In this document: piece by piece, positions 7,582-16,116 of the stretch
Layout of the letters: the number at the start of each line of letters is the position of its first letter
Position numbering within the stretch: the stretch's first letter is position 1
Source of the DNA: Ruminococcus sp. UNK.MGS-30
Lineage (GTDB): Bacteria > Bacillota > Clostridia > Oscillospirales > Ruminococcaceae
Direction of reading: 5' to 3'
Assembly: GCA_000980705.1 (NCBI GenBank)
Contig: LBCK01000001.1
Location: 744,001 to 808,000, forward strand
DNA length: 64,000 nt
Notes under the pieces: generated by a model
Databases searched by the model: none
What the model was told of the DNA's origin: nothing
Seen by the model: the letters and a program-made list of their open reading frames with translations, nothing else
Program-made: the position numbers and the translations under genes

Positions 7582-8877
7582 TTATTTTGCGTCGCCGTTC
7601 GGACGGATGCAGTCGGTGAACATATAGCGCTGGAGCGGTTCCGGAATGCGGACAGAGCCGTCCTCATTCAGATTGTTTTCCAGGAATGCGATGAGCATAC
7701 GGGGCGGTGCCACAACGGTGTTGTTCAGCGTGTGTGCAAAGTACTTGTTGCCGTCCTTGCCCTTGATGCGGATGCCCAGCCGTCTTGCCTGTGCGTCGCC
7801 CAGGTTGGAACAGCTGCCCACTTCGAAGTACTTCTTCTGACGGGGCGACCATGCCTCAACGTCCAGGCTCTTCACCTTCAGATCTGCCAGGTCACCGGAG
7901 CAGCATTCCAGGGTGCGCACCGGAATGTCCATGCTGCGGAAGAACTCGACGGTGTAGCCGTACATCTTATGGAACCAGTCCATGCTGTCCTCCGGCTTGC
8001 AGACAACGATCATTTCCTGCTTTTCGAACTGGTGGATACGATACACGCCACGCTCTTCGATGCCGTGTGCGCCGACTTCCTTCCGGAAGCACGGAGAATA
8101 GCTGGTCAGTGTCTGAGGCAGCTTTTCTTCCGGCAGGATGGTGTCGATGAACTTACCGATCATGGAGTGTTCGCTGGTGCCGATGAGGTAGAGATCCTCG
8201 CCCTCGATCTTGTACATCATGCCTTCCATTTCGGCAAAGGACATAACGCCGGTCACCACGTTGCTGCGGATCATAAACGGCGGAATGTAGTAGGTAAAGC
8301 CCTTGTTGATCATAAAGTCACGAGCATATGCCAGGATGGAGGAGTGCAGCCGTGCGATATCGCCGCACAGATAATAGAAACCGTTGCCGCTGGTGTCACG
8401 GGCTGCGTCGATGTCAATGCCGTTCAGCTTTTCCATGATGTCCACGTGATACGGCACTTCGAAATCCGGAACGACCGGCTCGCCGAAACGCTCTACTTCC
8501 ACGTTCTCAGAATCGTCCTTGCCGATCGGCACAGAGTCGTCAATGAAGTTCGGGATCACCAGCATGATCTCACGGATGCGTGCGGACAGCTCGGTCTCTG
8601 CCTTTTCCAGCTCTTCCAGCTTGGTGCCGATGGCGCCGACTTCTGCCTTGACTGCCTCAGCCTCTTCCTTTTTGCCCTGTCCCATGAGAGCGCCGATTTT
8701 CTTGCTGATGGACTTCCGCTGGCTGCGCAGTTCGTCGCCCTGCACTTTTGCCTCACGGAATTTCTTATCCAGTTCCACAACTTCGTCTACCAGCGGCAGC
8801 TTTTCGTCCTGAAACTTCTTGCGAATGTTTTCCTTGACTTTTTCCGGATCGTTCCGGATCCATTTCATATCAATCAT
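7582..8877 (-). CDS. serS: Seryl-tRNA synthetase
   Basis: Cytoplasmic class II aminoacyl-tRNA synthetase, 431 residues, charging tRNA-Ser with serine from ATP. The N-terminal coiled-coil tRNA-binding arm covers about residues 28-105. Class II motifs are seen in SPCFRKEVGAHGIEERGVYRIHQFEKQEM (motif 2 region) and in the motif 3 region NTVVAPPRMLIAFLENN. The C-terminal half (IEAW-like VEAWSPRQKKYFEVGSCSN, HTLNNTVVAPPR) departs from the usual Bacillus form (HTLNGSGLAVGR) and looks closer to archaeal or alternative bacterial SerRS. ATG 8877 follows AGGAAGGAAAA. It lies downstream of parAB, separated by a parS site; an intrinsic terminator follows. No T-box leader is visible. Confidence 0.95.
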   Translation of the reverse strand: MIDMKWIRNDPEKVKENIRKKFQDEKLPLVDEVVELDKKFREAKVQGDELRSQRKSISKKIGALMGQGKKEEAEAVKAEVGAIGTKLEELEKAETELSARIREIMLVIPNFIDDSVPIGKDDSENVEVERFGEPVVPDFEVPYHVDIMEKLNGIDIDAARDTSGNGFYYLCGDIARLHSSILAYARDFMINKGFTYYIPPFMIRSNVVTGVMSFAEMEGMMYKIEGEDLYLIGTSEHSMIGKFIDTILPEEKLPQTLTSYSPCFRKEVGAHGIEERGVYRIHQFEKQEMIVVCKPEDSMDWFHKMYGYTVEFFRSMDIPVRTLECCSGDLADLKVKSLDVEAWSPRQKKYFEVGSCSNLGDAQARRLGIRIKGKDGNKYFAHTLNNTVVAPPRMLIAFLENNLNEDGSVRIPEPLQRYMFTDCIRPNGDAK

Positions 8878-8930
8878 GATTTTTTCCTTCCTTTATCTTA
8901 TGTGGGATGCCCACAAGATTACAGTATGTA

Positions 8931-8956
8931 GGGCGAACAATGTTTCACGTGAAACA
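8931..8956. other. parS site fused to half of an R1 palindrome
   Basis: Perfect 16-base parS TGTTTCACGTGAAACA at 8941-8956, directly preceded by the R1 left arm GGGCGAACAA. The R1 right arm is replaced by parS. It lies between serS and parB. Confidence 0.92.
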
Positions 8957-8967
8957 ACCTCGCCGCC

Positions 8968-9804
8968 TTACTCTCTTGTCAGTTTCTGCGCCAGTGCAGA
9001 CAGGTCGTCCTTGTCGTAGAACTCCAGGTTCAGCGTGCCTTTGTTCTTGCCAGCGGTCACGGTGACACGCCGTCCCAGGCGGCTTTCCAGGCTGATCTCG
9101 ATTTCCTTGTAAAAGCTGTCCTTATGAGAAAACTGCGGCATTTTTCCGGGCTTTTCCCCGTCTGCGGCGATCTTCTCCACCGCACGCACCGTCAGCTTGC
9201 CCTCTGCCGCCTTTGCCGCCGTTTCCGAGAGCAGTTTCTCGTCGGAAATGGCCAGCAGCGCCCGTGCGTGTCCGGCGCTCAGGTCGCCGTCCTCCACCAG
9301 CTTTTTCACCTTCTGGGGCAGTTTCAGCAGCCGCAGGGAGTTTGCCACAGCGCTCCGGGATTTTCCCACACGCTTTGCCACTTCCTCCTGAGTCAGCTGG
9401 AACATTTCCATCAGCTGTGCATAGGCGTTCGCCTCTTCCACCGGGTTCAGATCCTCACGCTGGAGATTCTCGATCAGAGCGATCGCCATGGTCTCCTCGT
9501 CGGTCAGCTCCCGGATCACCACCGGCACTTCGTCCATGCCCAGCATTCTGGCAGCACGCCACCGGCGCTCGCCGGCAACGATCTGATAGTTCAGTCCCAG
9601 CGGACGCACCAGAATGGGCTGTATCATGCCGTACTGCTGAATGGAATCCGCCAGCGTCTGAATTGCCTCATCGCTGAACTGTTTCCGGGGCTGATCCCGG
9701 TTGGGTTCCAATTCTGACACACGCAGGGTCTTTTTCACCTGGACATCCGCTGCATTTTCATCGTAGAGAAAGTCCAGACCGCTCCCCAGTCCGCCGATCG
9801 TCAT
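8968..9804 (-). CDS. parB: Chromosome partitioning protein ParB (Spo0J)
   Basis: Site-specific DNA-binding CTPase of 278 residues that loads at parS, spreads and recruits SMC for origin segregation. Visible features are the ParB N-terminal domain with VAGERRWRAARMLG (GERRxRA box), ENLQREDLNPVEEA, the helix-turn-helix TQEEVAKRVGKSRSAVANSLRLLKL and a C-terminal dimerisation region. It overlaps parA by 4 bases (translational coupling). Eleven parS or parS-like sites lie in this window. The closest are at 8941 and 10799, flanking the parAB pair. Confidence 0.97.
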   Translation of the reverse strand: MTIGGLGSGLDFLYDENAADVQVKKTLRVSELEPNRDQPRKQFSDEAIQTLADSIQQYGMIQPILVRPLGLNYQIVAGERRWRAARMLGMDEVPVVIRELTDEETMAIALIENLQREDLNPVEEANAYAQLMEMFQLTQEEVAKRVGKSRSAVANSLRLLKLPQKVKKLVEDGDLSAGHARALLAISDEKLLSETAAKAAEGKLTVRAVEKIAADGEKPGKMPQFSHKDSFYKEIEISLESRLGRRVTVTAGKNKGTLNLEFYDKDDLSALAQKLTRE

Positions 9805-10622
9805 AGGTCATCACGCTCCCTTTTTCTGCCGAATGCAAGCATCCGCCGCTTTTTCTCCGGCGGCTTTTCTCCCAGCAGCTCCAGCCCCAGGAGCATATAC
9901 GCCTCGGCGCCACGGGAGAGCCGGTCGTAGTACATGACGGGCTTTCCGTGGCTGGGTGCCTCGGAAAGGCGCACGTTCCGGGGAATCTTGGTCTGAAAGA
10001 CCTTTCCCGGAAAATACTTCTTGACTTCCTCTTCCACCTGCCGGGACACATTGAGCCGCTGGTCGAACATGACGAACAGAATGCCGCCGATGTCCAGATT
10101 GGGGTTATAGTTGCTGCGCACCACCTTAATGGTATTGGTCAGCTGTGACAGACCCTCCAGCGCATAAAATTCTGCCAGCATCGGGATAATCAGCTGGTCA
10201 GCCGCCACCAGTCCGTTGACGGTGAGCAGCCCCAGCGCCGGCGGACAGTCGATGAAGATATAGTCGTAATCCAGCTTACAGGTCAGCAGCTGCATTTTCA
10301 GCCGGTTCATCCGGTTGTCCATATTGGACAGCTCCAGCTCTGCCCCGGCGAGGGTGTTCTTTGCCGGCAGCAGGCTGACGTTTTCAAACGCCGTGCGGAC
10401 GATGGCTTCCTGGATGCTGCACTTTCCCACCAGCACCTCATACGATGAGGCGTGGAGCAGTTTTTTCTTGATGCCGAGACCGGTCGTGGTGTTGCCCTGG
10501 GGATCGATGTCCACGCAAAGCACACGCTTGCCACGAGAGCCGAGATAAGCGCCCAGATTGACCACGGTGGTGGATTTTCCCACGCCGCCTTTCTGGTTCG
10601 CTACTGCATACACCATACTCAC
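9801..10622 (-). CDS. parA: Chromosome partitioning ATPase ParA (Soj)
   Basis: Walker-type ATPase, 273 residues, that binds DNA as an ATP dimer and works with ParB in origin segregation; Soj homologues also act on DnaA. It has the deviant Walker A KGGVGKSTT near residue 11, DIDPQGN, and IFIDCPPALGLLT. I chose GTG 10622 because AAAGGAG lies 8 bases upstream; the ATG at 10616 (MVYAVANQKGG) is the alternative. Longer frames to 10733 overlap the promoter. It is the first gene of the parAB operon and is divergent from noc. Confidence 0.96.
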   Translation of the reverse strand: MSMVYAVANQKGGVGKSTTVVNLGAYLGSRGKRVLCVDIDPQGNTTTGLGIKKKLLHASSYEVLVGKCSIQEAIVRTAFENVSLLPAKNTLAGAELELSNMDNRMNRLKMQLLTCKLDYDYIFIDCPPALGLLTVNGLVAADQLIIPMLAEFYALEGLSQLTNTIKVVRSNYNPNLDIGGILFVMFDQRLNVSRQVEEEVKKYFPGKVFQTKIPRNVRLSEAPSHGKPVMYYDRLSRGAEAYMLLGLELLGEKPPEKKRRMLAFGRKRERDDL

Positions 10623-10702
10623 GCTGTTTTCTCCTTTCCTGCGGTGTGCCGGACGTGGGATTTCTCCCCGTTTTTCCCGGAGCGCACCGAATTTGGTTGA
10701 AA

Positions 10703-10719
10703 GTGTGCATGACGCACAC
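10703..10719 (-). promoter_or_regulatory. Inverted repeat in parA leader
   Basis: GTGTGC-ATGAC-GCACAC lies between the parA promoter and start. It may form a small leader hairpin or bind a regulator. Confidence 0.4.
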
Positions 10720-10731
10720 AAATACTCTTTC

Positions 10732-10760
10732 ATTATAACACGATTTTCCGCCCTTGTAAA
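10732..10760 (-). promoter_or_regulatory. SigA-type promoter of parAB
   Basis: The minus strand reads TTTACA, 17 bases, TATAAT. The start of transcription would fall near 10725. Confidence 0.72.
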
Positions 10761-10798
10761 GCATTTTCCGGAATTTTTGCGGAATGTCTGTCGGATTT

Positions 10799-10814
10799 TG
10801 TTTCACGTGAAACA
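10799..10814. other. parS: parS site
   Basis: Perfect TGTTTCACGTGAAACA in the parA-noc divergent intergenic region, just upstream of the parA promoter. A further partial palindrome TTTCCATGGAAA follows at once. Confidence 0.95.
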
Positions 10815-10888
10815 TTTTCCATGGAAACGCCGGCAAAAAAAAATTATCGCAAAGCATGACACGATCCCCCAGCGAATGCAGTCGGGTT

Positions 10889-10980
10889 TTTGGGAAATGG
10901 TGTCGGCTGAAAGCGTTATTTCCCAAAGCGGCGCTGAAAATGCCCGAAACAGGCGGATTTTTTTAGTGGAAATGATTTCC
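10889..10980. promoter_or_regulatory. Noc-binding-site-like half sites in the parA-noc region
   Basis: Inverted arms TTTGGGAAAT (10889-10898) and ATTTCCCAAA (10918-10927), plus GGAAATGATTTCC (10968-10980). They contain the GGGAAAT/ATTTCCC halves known from the Bacillus Noc site ATTTCCCGGGAAAT, but in split arrangement. The last overlaps the putative noc promoter. Autoregulation is inference. Confidence 0.45.
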
Positions 10981-10995
10981 CGTATCTGTTACAAT
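10967..10995 (+). promoter_or_regulatory. Putative noc promoter
   Basis: TACAAT at 10990-10995 with TGGAAA 17 bases upstream (4 of 6 matches to TTGACA), about 45 bases before the noc start. Confidence 0.45.
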
Positions 10996-11041
10996 GGAAT
11001 CAGACAAGCCGGAGAAACGGCAAAAGAAAGGAAGTACAGCT

Positions 11042-11863
11042 ATGGCAGGATTTTTGACATTTACCAAGGAAAAGCCCATCAACCGGGTGGTGGAAGTGGA
11101 CATCGGCGAGATCCGTCCCAATCCCCACCAGCCCCGGAGCGAGTTCGACATTGCGGACATCCAGTCCCTGGCAGACAGCATTCTCCAGAACGGCATTTTA
11201 CAGCCGCTGACGGTGCGGCGGGGCGAGGACCGGTATGAACTCATCGCCGGCGAACGACGGCTGCGTGCGGCAAAGCTGGCAGGGCTGCGAGCCGTCCCCT
11301 GCATCATCCTGGACATCAGCTCCCGGAACTCGGCGATTATGGCGCTGGTGGAGAACATCCAGCGGCAGGACTTGTCCTTTTTCGACGAGGCGAGCGCCAT
11401 CGAAAAGCTGATTACATACTACGGGATGACACAGGAGGACGCTGCGGCAAAGCTGGGAAAGGCGCAGAGTACCATTGCAAACAAGCTGCGGCTTTTGCGG
11501 CTGACGGCGGACGAGCGTGAGGTCATTATGAAGTACAATCTGACGGAGCGCCATGCCCGGGCGTTGCTACGGCTGGCGGCGCCGGCGGAGCGGTTGGCGG
11601 TGCTGGAAAAGGTGGTCAAGCAGAATCTAAACGTGGAGCGGACAGAGGCGGCGGTAGAAGAGGTGATCGGGCAGAAAAAGGTGCAGAACAGCTATAAAAA
11701 GCGGAGTAAGGTGTTCCAGAACGTGCGCATTTTCGTGAATACGATCACGAAGGCGGTGGAGACCATGCAGGCGGCAGGAATCGCAGCGGATTCGCAGAAA
11801 ATACAGCGTGAGGATTATATCGAGTACCGGGTTCGCATCCCCATTGCGGCGGGTCGCCGCTGA
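11042..11863 (+). CDS. noc: ParB paralogue, probable nucleoid occlusion protein Noc
   Basis: A ParB-family DNA-binding CTPase of 273 residues. Bacillus Noc binds its own sites, spreads, tethers to the membrane and blocks FtsZ assembly over the chromosome. Seen here: VDIGEIRPNPHQPR, IAGERRLRAAKLAG, ENIQRQDLSFFDEA and the helix-turn-helix TQEDAAAKLGKAQSTIANKLRLLRL. The N terminus MAGFLTF is short and hydrophobic, compatible with membrane targeting. ATG 11042 follows AAAGGAAG. The gene lies between parA and rsmG, the usual position of noc, but is transcribed on the opposite strand. Its last residues AAGRR and stop codon lie within the first bases of an R4 repeat, so the repeat may supply the gene's 3' end. 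A second chromosomal ParB is the alternative reading. Confidence 0.85.
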   Translation: MAGFLTFTKEKPINRVVEVDIGEIRPNPHQPRSEFDIADIQSLADSILQNGILQPLTVRRGEDRYELIAGERRLRAAKLAGLRAVPCIILDISSRNSAIMALVENIQRQDLSFFDEASAIEKLITYYGMTQEDAAAKLGKAQSTIANKLRLLRLTADEREVIMKYNLTERHARALLRLAAPAERLAVLEKVVKQNLNVERTEAAVEEVIGQKKVQNSYKKRSKVFQNVRIFVNTITKAVETMQAAGIAADSQKIQREDYIEYRVRIPIAAGRR

Positions 11864-12712
11864 CCCTCCCCCCCAATTTAACGTTCAAAAAGGGCAGTGT
11901 TACGGCAGACAAGCTGCCTATAACCCCTCCGGGGGATTTATGTTCGGAAAACCTAATGGATGGCAAAGTCGTAGGAATCACACTGCCAGTCGTGTGATAC
12001 ATTGCCGTTCAGAACAAGGGTAGGCGGTAAGCTTTTCTTTTTTTGCTTCTTTTTTTCTTTTCAGTAAAGAAAAAAAGAAGGAGAATTCTTTGTAAATCCC
12101 TCTGTCAGCTACGCTGACATCTCCCTTTTCAAGGGAGACTGAATACTCCTCTGCCCTGTCGGGCATCTCCTCTATGAGAGGAGACAATTTGGTGGCAAAC
12201 GCCATAATAATAACGTCAACCGCCTGCACAAGAGACATCCAGAAAACCTACGCTACACGTACAGGAAAAGGCAGACAAGGGCGTTTGCAAGCCCCAGGCG
12301 GACAGCGAGGAACGAGCGATTCCGCCGGACGGGTTTTTGGAGTAAAATTTAGGATAATATATCCCCCTGCCCTTTCGGGCATCCCCCTTTTCAAGGGGGA
12401 CTGAATACTCCTCTGCCCTGTCGGGCATCTCGTACTGAGCGGTCCCTTTTGTCACCTACGGTGACATTTCCCCACCCCGTGGGGAATCACCTCTGTGAGA
12501 GGAGACAATTTGATAAAGCCTCCTCTACAGAGGAGGTGGCAAGCCGCAGGCTTGACGGAGGAGTCTCGGGCGAACAATGTTCGCCCCTACGGTAAAGTTC
12601 TTTCAAGCAAACCAATTTTTAAGATAGTCCCCCTTGAAAAGGCGCCCGAAGGGTGTGCCTATATTACACGGAGCATCCATCATCTTCTTTCTCATCTGCC
12701 CACCAACAGACA
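11846..12712. repeat. Repeat mosaic R4-R3-R2-R5-R6-R2-R1-R3
   Basis: This 0.9-kb gap holds no convincing gene. R4 runs from about 11846 (its GGCGGGTCGCCGCTGA overlaps the noc stop) to the 15-bp T/A hairpin at 12046-12080. R3 and R2 pieces occupy about 12092-12185, R5 about 12190-12345, further R3/R2 pieces 12358-12430, R6 in reverse 12431-12505, and R2 ending in R1 (12568-12586). An R3 piece follows at 12625-12670. Short frames across these pieces are repeat-derived. Confidence 0.85.
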
Positions 12713-12745
12713 GAAAAAATCCCTCTGTGCTTACAGAGGGATTTT
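12713..12745 (-). terminator. Intrinsic terminator of the two-component operon
   Basis: AAATCCCTCTGT (12717-12728) pairs with ACAGAGGGATTT (12733-12744) around a GCTT loop. A run of six T follows on the minus strand. Confidence 0.85.
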
Positions 12746-12764
12746 CTATTGCAATACCATTTTT

Positions 12765-14468
12765 CTAAAACGTCAGCACAAAACAGATCCAGTGTTCGTA
12801 TTCCGATTCCACCTGTATCCGTATTTTATGGGCGTCGGCGATGCTCTGGGCGATGGACAGCCCCAGACCGTAGCCGCCGGTCGCTCTGGAACGTGACGCA
12901 TCGCTCCGGTAGAACCGCTGGAAGATCTTTTCCTTTTCCGACTCCGGAATGCCCTTTCCCGTGTTGTACACCTTGAGTACCTTCTTGTTCTGCGCCTGCT
13001 GCAATGTCACCCGGATCTGCCCGTGTTCCTCGCTGTATTTCAGCGCATTGTCCATGAAAATGCCCACCAGCTGCTTGATCTGGTCGGGGTTGCCGTGATA
13101 GCGGATGCCGTCCTGGATGTCCAGTTCCAGCTGCTTTTCCTGCTCGAACGCCTGTCCTTCAAAGGGCAGCGCTGCGCCGGAAACCGCCTCGCTGAGAGAA
13201 AAGTCCACGAAGTCTTTCTGCTTGTCTCCCATCTCCAGCTTGGTCAGATTCATCATCTCCCCCACCAGCACACGCATCCGCTCCGCCTGGGACTGGATGT
13301 AGCTGAGCCACTTGTTTTCCCCGATCTCGTCATGGAGAATGTCCACGTTGGCGGAGATGATGGTGAGCGGCGTTTTCAGCTCGTGTCCGGCATCGGAAAT
13401 GAACTGGCGCTGGCGCTCAAAGGTCTCCTGCATGGGACGCATCGCCCGTTTCGTCAGGATCATGGTCAGCGCAAACACCACGCCTTCCATCAGCAAGAAC
13501 ACCAGAATGCTCACCAGCAGCACCTTGTGCAGCAGCAGCCGTTCGGCGCTCCGATCGGAGAACACCACCAGCGTTCCCATGGCGTAATCCCGGCGAAAAT
13601 ACTGCAAATTCCCATACCAGCCGTCTGCCTTGTCCTTTTGCAGCACATAGTCCAGCAGGGTCTGTGCGTCCTCTTCTGTATAGCTGTCCGTGCCGTCCAG
13701 CCGGGTCAGCGTGCCGTCGGAATTCGCAAAGCACAGAAAATGGTCGATGGTGACTACGCCGCTCTTTTTATCCGGAAACGGCGGTTCGCCGTGGTCGTCC
13801 TGGCGCATGGGCATAGACTGGGTCAGCTGCGCCAGCGGTGCGGCATAGAACACCCCCTGCTTTGCGGCAGCATAGTTCTCTTCGTTTTCCCAGCGGTGAT
13901 CCGGTTCGTCCGGTCCCCACCAGGGCGGCGGATCGGGATCCGGCTGCGTCGTCTGCTGGGGTGGTTTTGTCTGCGGCGGCGCAGTGGTCACCGCAGGCTT
14001 TGTCGCCCGTGGGCTGGTGGTTCTTGCCGCAGTGGTTGCCCGTGTCTGCGGTGCGGCAGTGGTTCGTGGCGCTGCGGTAGTCTGTACCGGAGACTGCACC
14101 GCCGGCACCTGGGTCTGCACCGGATTTTTGGGCTGTTCCGCAGGCGCAGCTTTTGCCGTTGTCTCTGCGGCAGCGGTCTCCGTGGCTGTGGTTTCCGTGG
14201 TAGTCTCTGCAGTCGTTTCCGCAGCGGAAGTGCCGGTCTCCGTGGCAGTATCCGTGGACTGCCGGGGCTGTTTTCCGTCCGGCGGCATATCATCCGGCAG
14301 TTCGGGAACGGTGGTCTCACTAATGGCAATCTGTTCCAGCAGGTTTCGGGTCTGGTTATAGCTCATCGCCTCGGTCACCACATTGAGGGCAATCAGCGGC
14401 ACCAGCAGCACTGCGGTGAGCATCGCCATCGTGATACAGATAAACTGCCGGCGCACCCGGCGGATCAT
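12765..14468 (-). CDS. Sensor histidine kinase with Thr/Pro-rich extracytoplasmic region
   Basis: Membrane-bound two-component sensor of 567 residues. Membrane helix 1 covers about residues 9-33 and helix 2 about 314-338. The outside region has a long Thr/Ala/Pro low-complexity stalk (about 51-183), then a folded part (190-310). Inside lie HAMP-like and HisKA segments with the phospho-acceptor His in FISDAGHELKTPLTII (H362), followed by the ATPase domain with FMDNALKYS (N box), NTGKGIPESEKEKIFQRFYR and GGYGLGLSIAQ (G boxes). The start overlaps the response-regulator stop by 4 bases, so the pair is co-translated. The stalk is unusual for a kinase and resembles cell-wall-spanning or glycosylated linkers. 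The signal is unknown. Confidence 0.93.
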   Translation of the reverse strand: MIRRVRRQFICITMAMLTAVLLVPLIALNVVTEAMSYNQTRNLLEQIAISETTVPELPDDMPPDGKQPRQSTDTATETGTSAAETTAETTTETTATETAAAETTAKAAPAEQPKNPVQTQVPAVQSPVQTTAAPRTTAAPQTRATTAARTTSPRATKPAVTTAPPQTKPPQQTTQPDPDPPPWWGPDEPDHRWENEENYAAAKQGVFYAAPLAQLTQSMPMRQDDHGEPPFPDKKSGVVTIDHFLCFANSDGTLTRLDGTDSYTEEDAQTLLDYVLQKDKADGWYGNLQYFRRDYAMGTLVVFSDRSAERLLLHKVLLVSILVFLLMEGVVFALTMILTKRAMRPMQETFERQRQFISDAGHELKTPLTIISANVDILHDEIGENKWLSYIQSQAERMRVLVGEMMNLTKLEMGDKQKDFVDFSLSEAVSGAALPFEGQAFEQEKQLELDIQDGIRYHGNPDQIKQLVGIFMDNALKYSEEHGQIRVTLQQAQNKKVLKVYNTGKGIPESEKEKIFQRFYRSDASRSRATGGYGLGLSIAQSIADAHKIRIQVESEYEHWICFVLTF

Positions 14469-15139
14469 GCTTTTTTCTCCAGGAAATAGCCGATGCCACG
14501 GGCGGTGCGGATCTGCACAGTGGAGTGGATGGCGGTCAGCTTTTTCCGCAGGAAGGAGATATAAACCTCGATATTGTTGTATTCCACGTCGCTTTCATAG
14601 CCCCAGATCTTTTCGATAAAGCGTTCTTTGGGCAGGATCTGTCCCGGATTGGAGAGGAGCATTTCCATGATCTGATATTCCTTCAGACTGAGTTTCATCC
14701 GGCTGTCGCCCTGGATGAGGTCATAGGTCTGGCGGTTCAGCTGGAGTTCCTCAAAGTGCAGGCAGTCCACTTCCACCTCGCCTTTCCGCCGGGTCAGCGC
14801 CCGGATACGGGCAAGGAGTTCGCCGGTGGAAAAAGGCTTTGTGAGGTAATCGTCTGCGCCGCAGTCCAGCCCGTGGATCTTGTCTTCCACCTCAGACTTT
14901 GCGGTCAGCAGCATAATGGGCGTGGCGTTTTTTTCCTGCCGCAGGATACGGACAATCTCGGTGCCGCTGCGAACCGGGAGCATGATATCCAGGAGGATAC
15001 AGTCATAGATACCGGTACGGGCGTATTCGAGACCGTCATCGCCGTCAAAGACGGTGTCCACGTTGTACTTGTTGCGTTTGAGGATTTCTGCCAGGGTATC
15101 CGCCAGCTGGACTTCATCCTCGACCACGAGTATGTTCAT
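14465..15139 (-). CDS. OmpR/PhoB-family response regulator
   Basis: DNA-binding response regulator of 224 residues. The receiver domain has the acidic pocket VVEDE and phospho-acceptor D51 in YDCILLDIMLPVRSG, with the conserved Lys in LTKPFSTGEL. The C-terminal winged helix holds LSLKEYQIMEMLLSNPGQILPKERFIEKIWG and ends near the tail RTARGIGYFLEKK. ATG 15139 follows GAAAGGGTG; an upstream GTG is too close to that site. It partners with the kinase that overlaps its 3' end. Targets are not evident. Confidence 0.94.
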   Translation of the reverse strand: MNILVVEDEVQLADTLAEILKRNKYNVDTVFDGDDGLEYARTGIYDCILLDIMLPVRSGTEIVRILRQEKNATPIMLLTAKSEVEDKIHGLDCGADDYLTKPFSTGELLARIRALTRRKGEVEVDCLHFEELQLNRQTYDLIQGDSRMKLSLKEYQIMEMLLSNPGQILPKERFIEKIWGYESDVEYNNIEVYISFLRKKLTAIHSTVQIRTARGIGYFLEKKA

Positions 15140-15405
15140 TGTAATCACCCTTTCGAAAGCGTAGGTTTCCAGTATTTATTGTAACGGGGAAAGCTTAATG
15201 CAAGCTTAAACATTGCGGCGGGCTGAAAATCGAACCGATTGTTTCTTTGAACAGGACAACTCCTCTGCCCTGTCGGGCATCTCCTCTAAAAGAGGAGACA
15301 TTTCGCAAAGCCTCCTTTACAGAAGAGGTGACACGAAGTGCCGGAGGAGTCCCGGGCGAACAATGTTCGCCCCTACGATGCGTTACCCATTTCCGTTATG
15401 TCAAC
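15140..15405. repeat. R2 and R1 repeats between the two-component operon and rsmG
   Basis: R2 with its paired CTCCTCT/AGAGGAG arms runs from about 15256 to 15350 and ends in R1 at 15354-15372. Confidence 0.8.
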
Positions 15406-16116
15406 TCACACCAGCGGCTGTTTCTTGATCTTATCGCTGCGGCGAGGGTATTTTTTCGGGGTGGCGGATACCTTTTCGATGCGGATGATGCGGCGGTCTC
15501 CGGCGGTGGGCAGGGTGTACTGTTCTTCGCCGACGACCGCTCCGCCCAGCAGCTTTGCCGCATTTTCCGCCTGCGCCGCCGTCTCGGACGGTCCTTTCAT
15601 GGCGGCAAAAATACCGCCGTTCTTTACGAAGGGCAGACAGTATTCTGTCAGCACCGGCATGGCTGCCACGGCTCTGGCAGTTGCCATATCGAACTGCTCT
15701 CGGAGTTCCGAGTCCTGTGCGCCGTCCTCGGCTCTGGCGTGAATGCAGCGCACATTCGCCAGTCCCAGCCTTGCCGCCGTCTGTTCCAGAAAGCCGATGC
15801 GCTTTTGCAGGCTGTCCAGCAATGTAATTTGTAAGTCCGGTCTCAGAATTGCCAGCACCATGCCGGGAAAGCCTGCGCCCGTTCCTACGTCAATACAGGA
15901 TGCGCCCAGGGGCAGTGTCACCTTTTGCAGCAGAATTGCGCTGTCCAGAAAGTGCTTTTCCCAGACCTCGCCGGGTTCGGTGATCGCCGTCAGATTCATG
16001 TGCCGGTTGACTTCCACCAGCTCTGTCAGATAGCACTGGAACTGGGCGAAATGGCTCTCGCTCAGCGTCAGTCCTGCGCCGGAAAACAGCGCCTTTGCCG
16101 TCTCATATGTCATCAT
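15406..16116 (-). CDS. rsmG: 16S rRNA (guanine527-N7)-methyltransferase RsmG (GidB)
   Basis: S-adenosylmethionine-dependent enzyme of 236 residues that methylates G527 of 16S rRNA. The SAM-binding motif is [19 protein letters not shown], followed by [21 protein letters not shown] and [24 protein letters not shown]. The start overlaps the mnmG stop by 4 bases and is preceded by GGAGGG, so translation is coupled. The C terminus is rich in Lys/Arg ([13 protein letters not shown]). It is the distal gene of the mnmE-mnmG-rsmG group common near oriC in Firmicutes. Confidence 0.96.
   Translation of the reverse strand: MMTYETAKALFSGAGLTLSESHFAQFQCYLTELVEVNRHMNLTAITEPGEVWEKHFLDSAILLQKVTLPLGASCIDVGTGAGFPGMVLAILRPDLQITLLDSLQKRIGFLEQTAARLGLANVRCIHARAEDGAQDSELREQFDMATARAVAAMPVLTEYCLPFVKNGGIFAAMKGPSETAAQAENAAKLLGGAVVGEEQYTLPTAGDRRIIRIEKVSATPKKYPRRSDKIKKQPLV

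Noticed and set aside
8878..8930. T-box or other riboswitch before serS
   Set aside because: The leader is too short and has no specifier or antiterminator structure.
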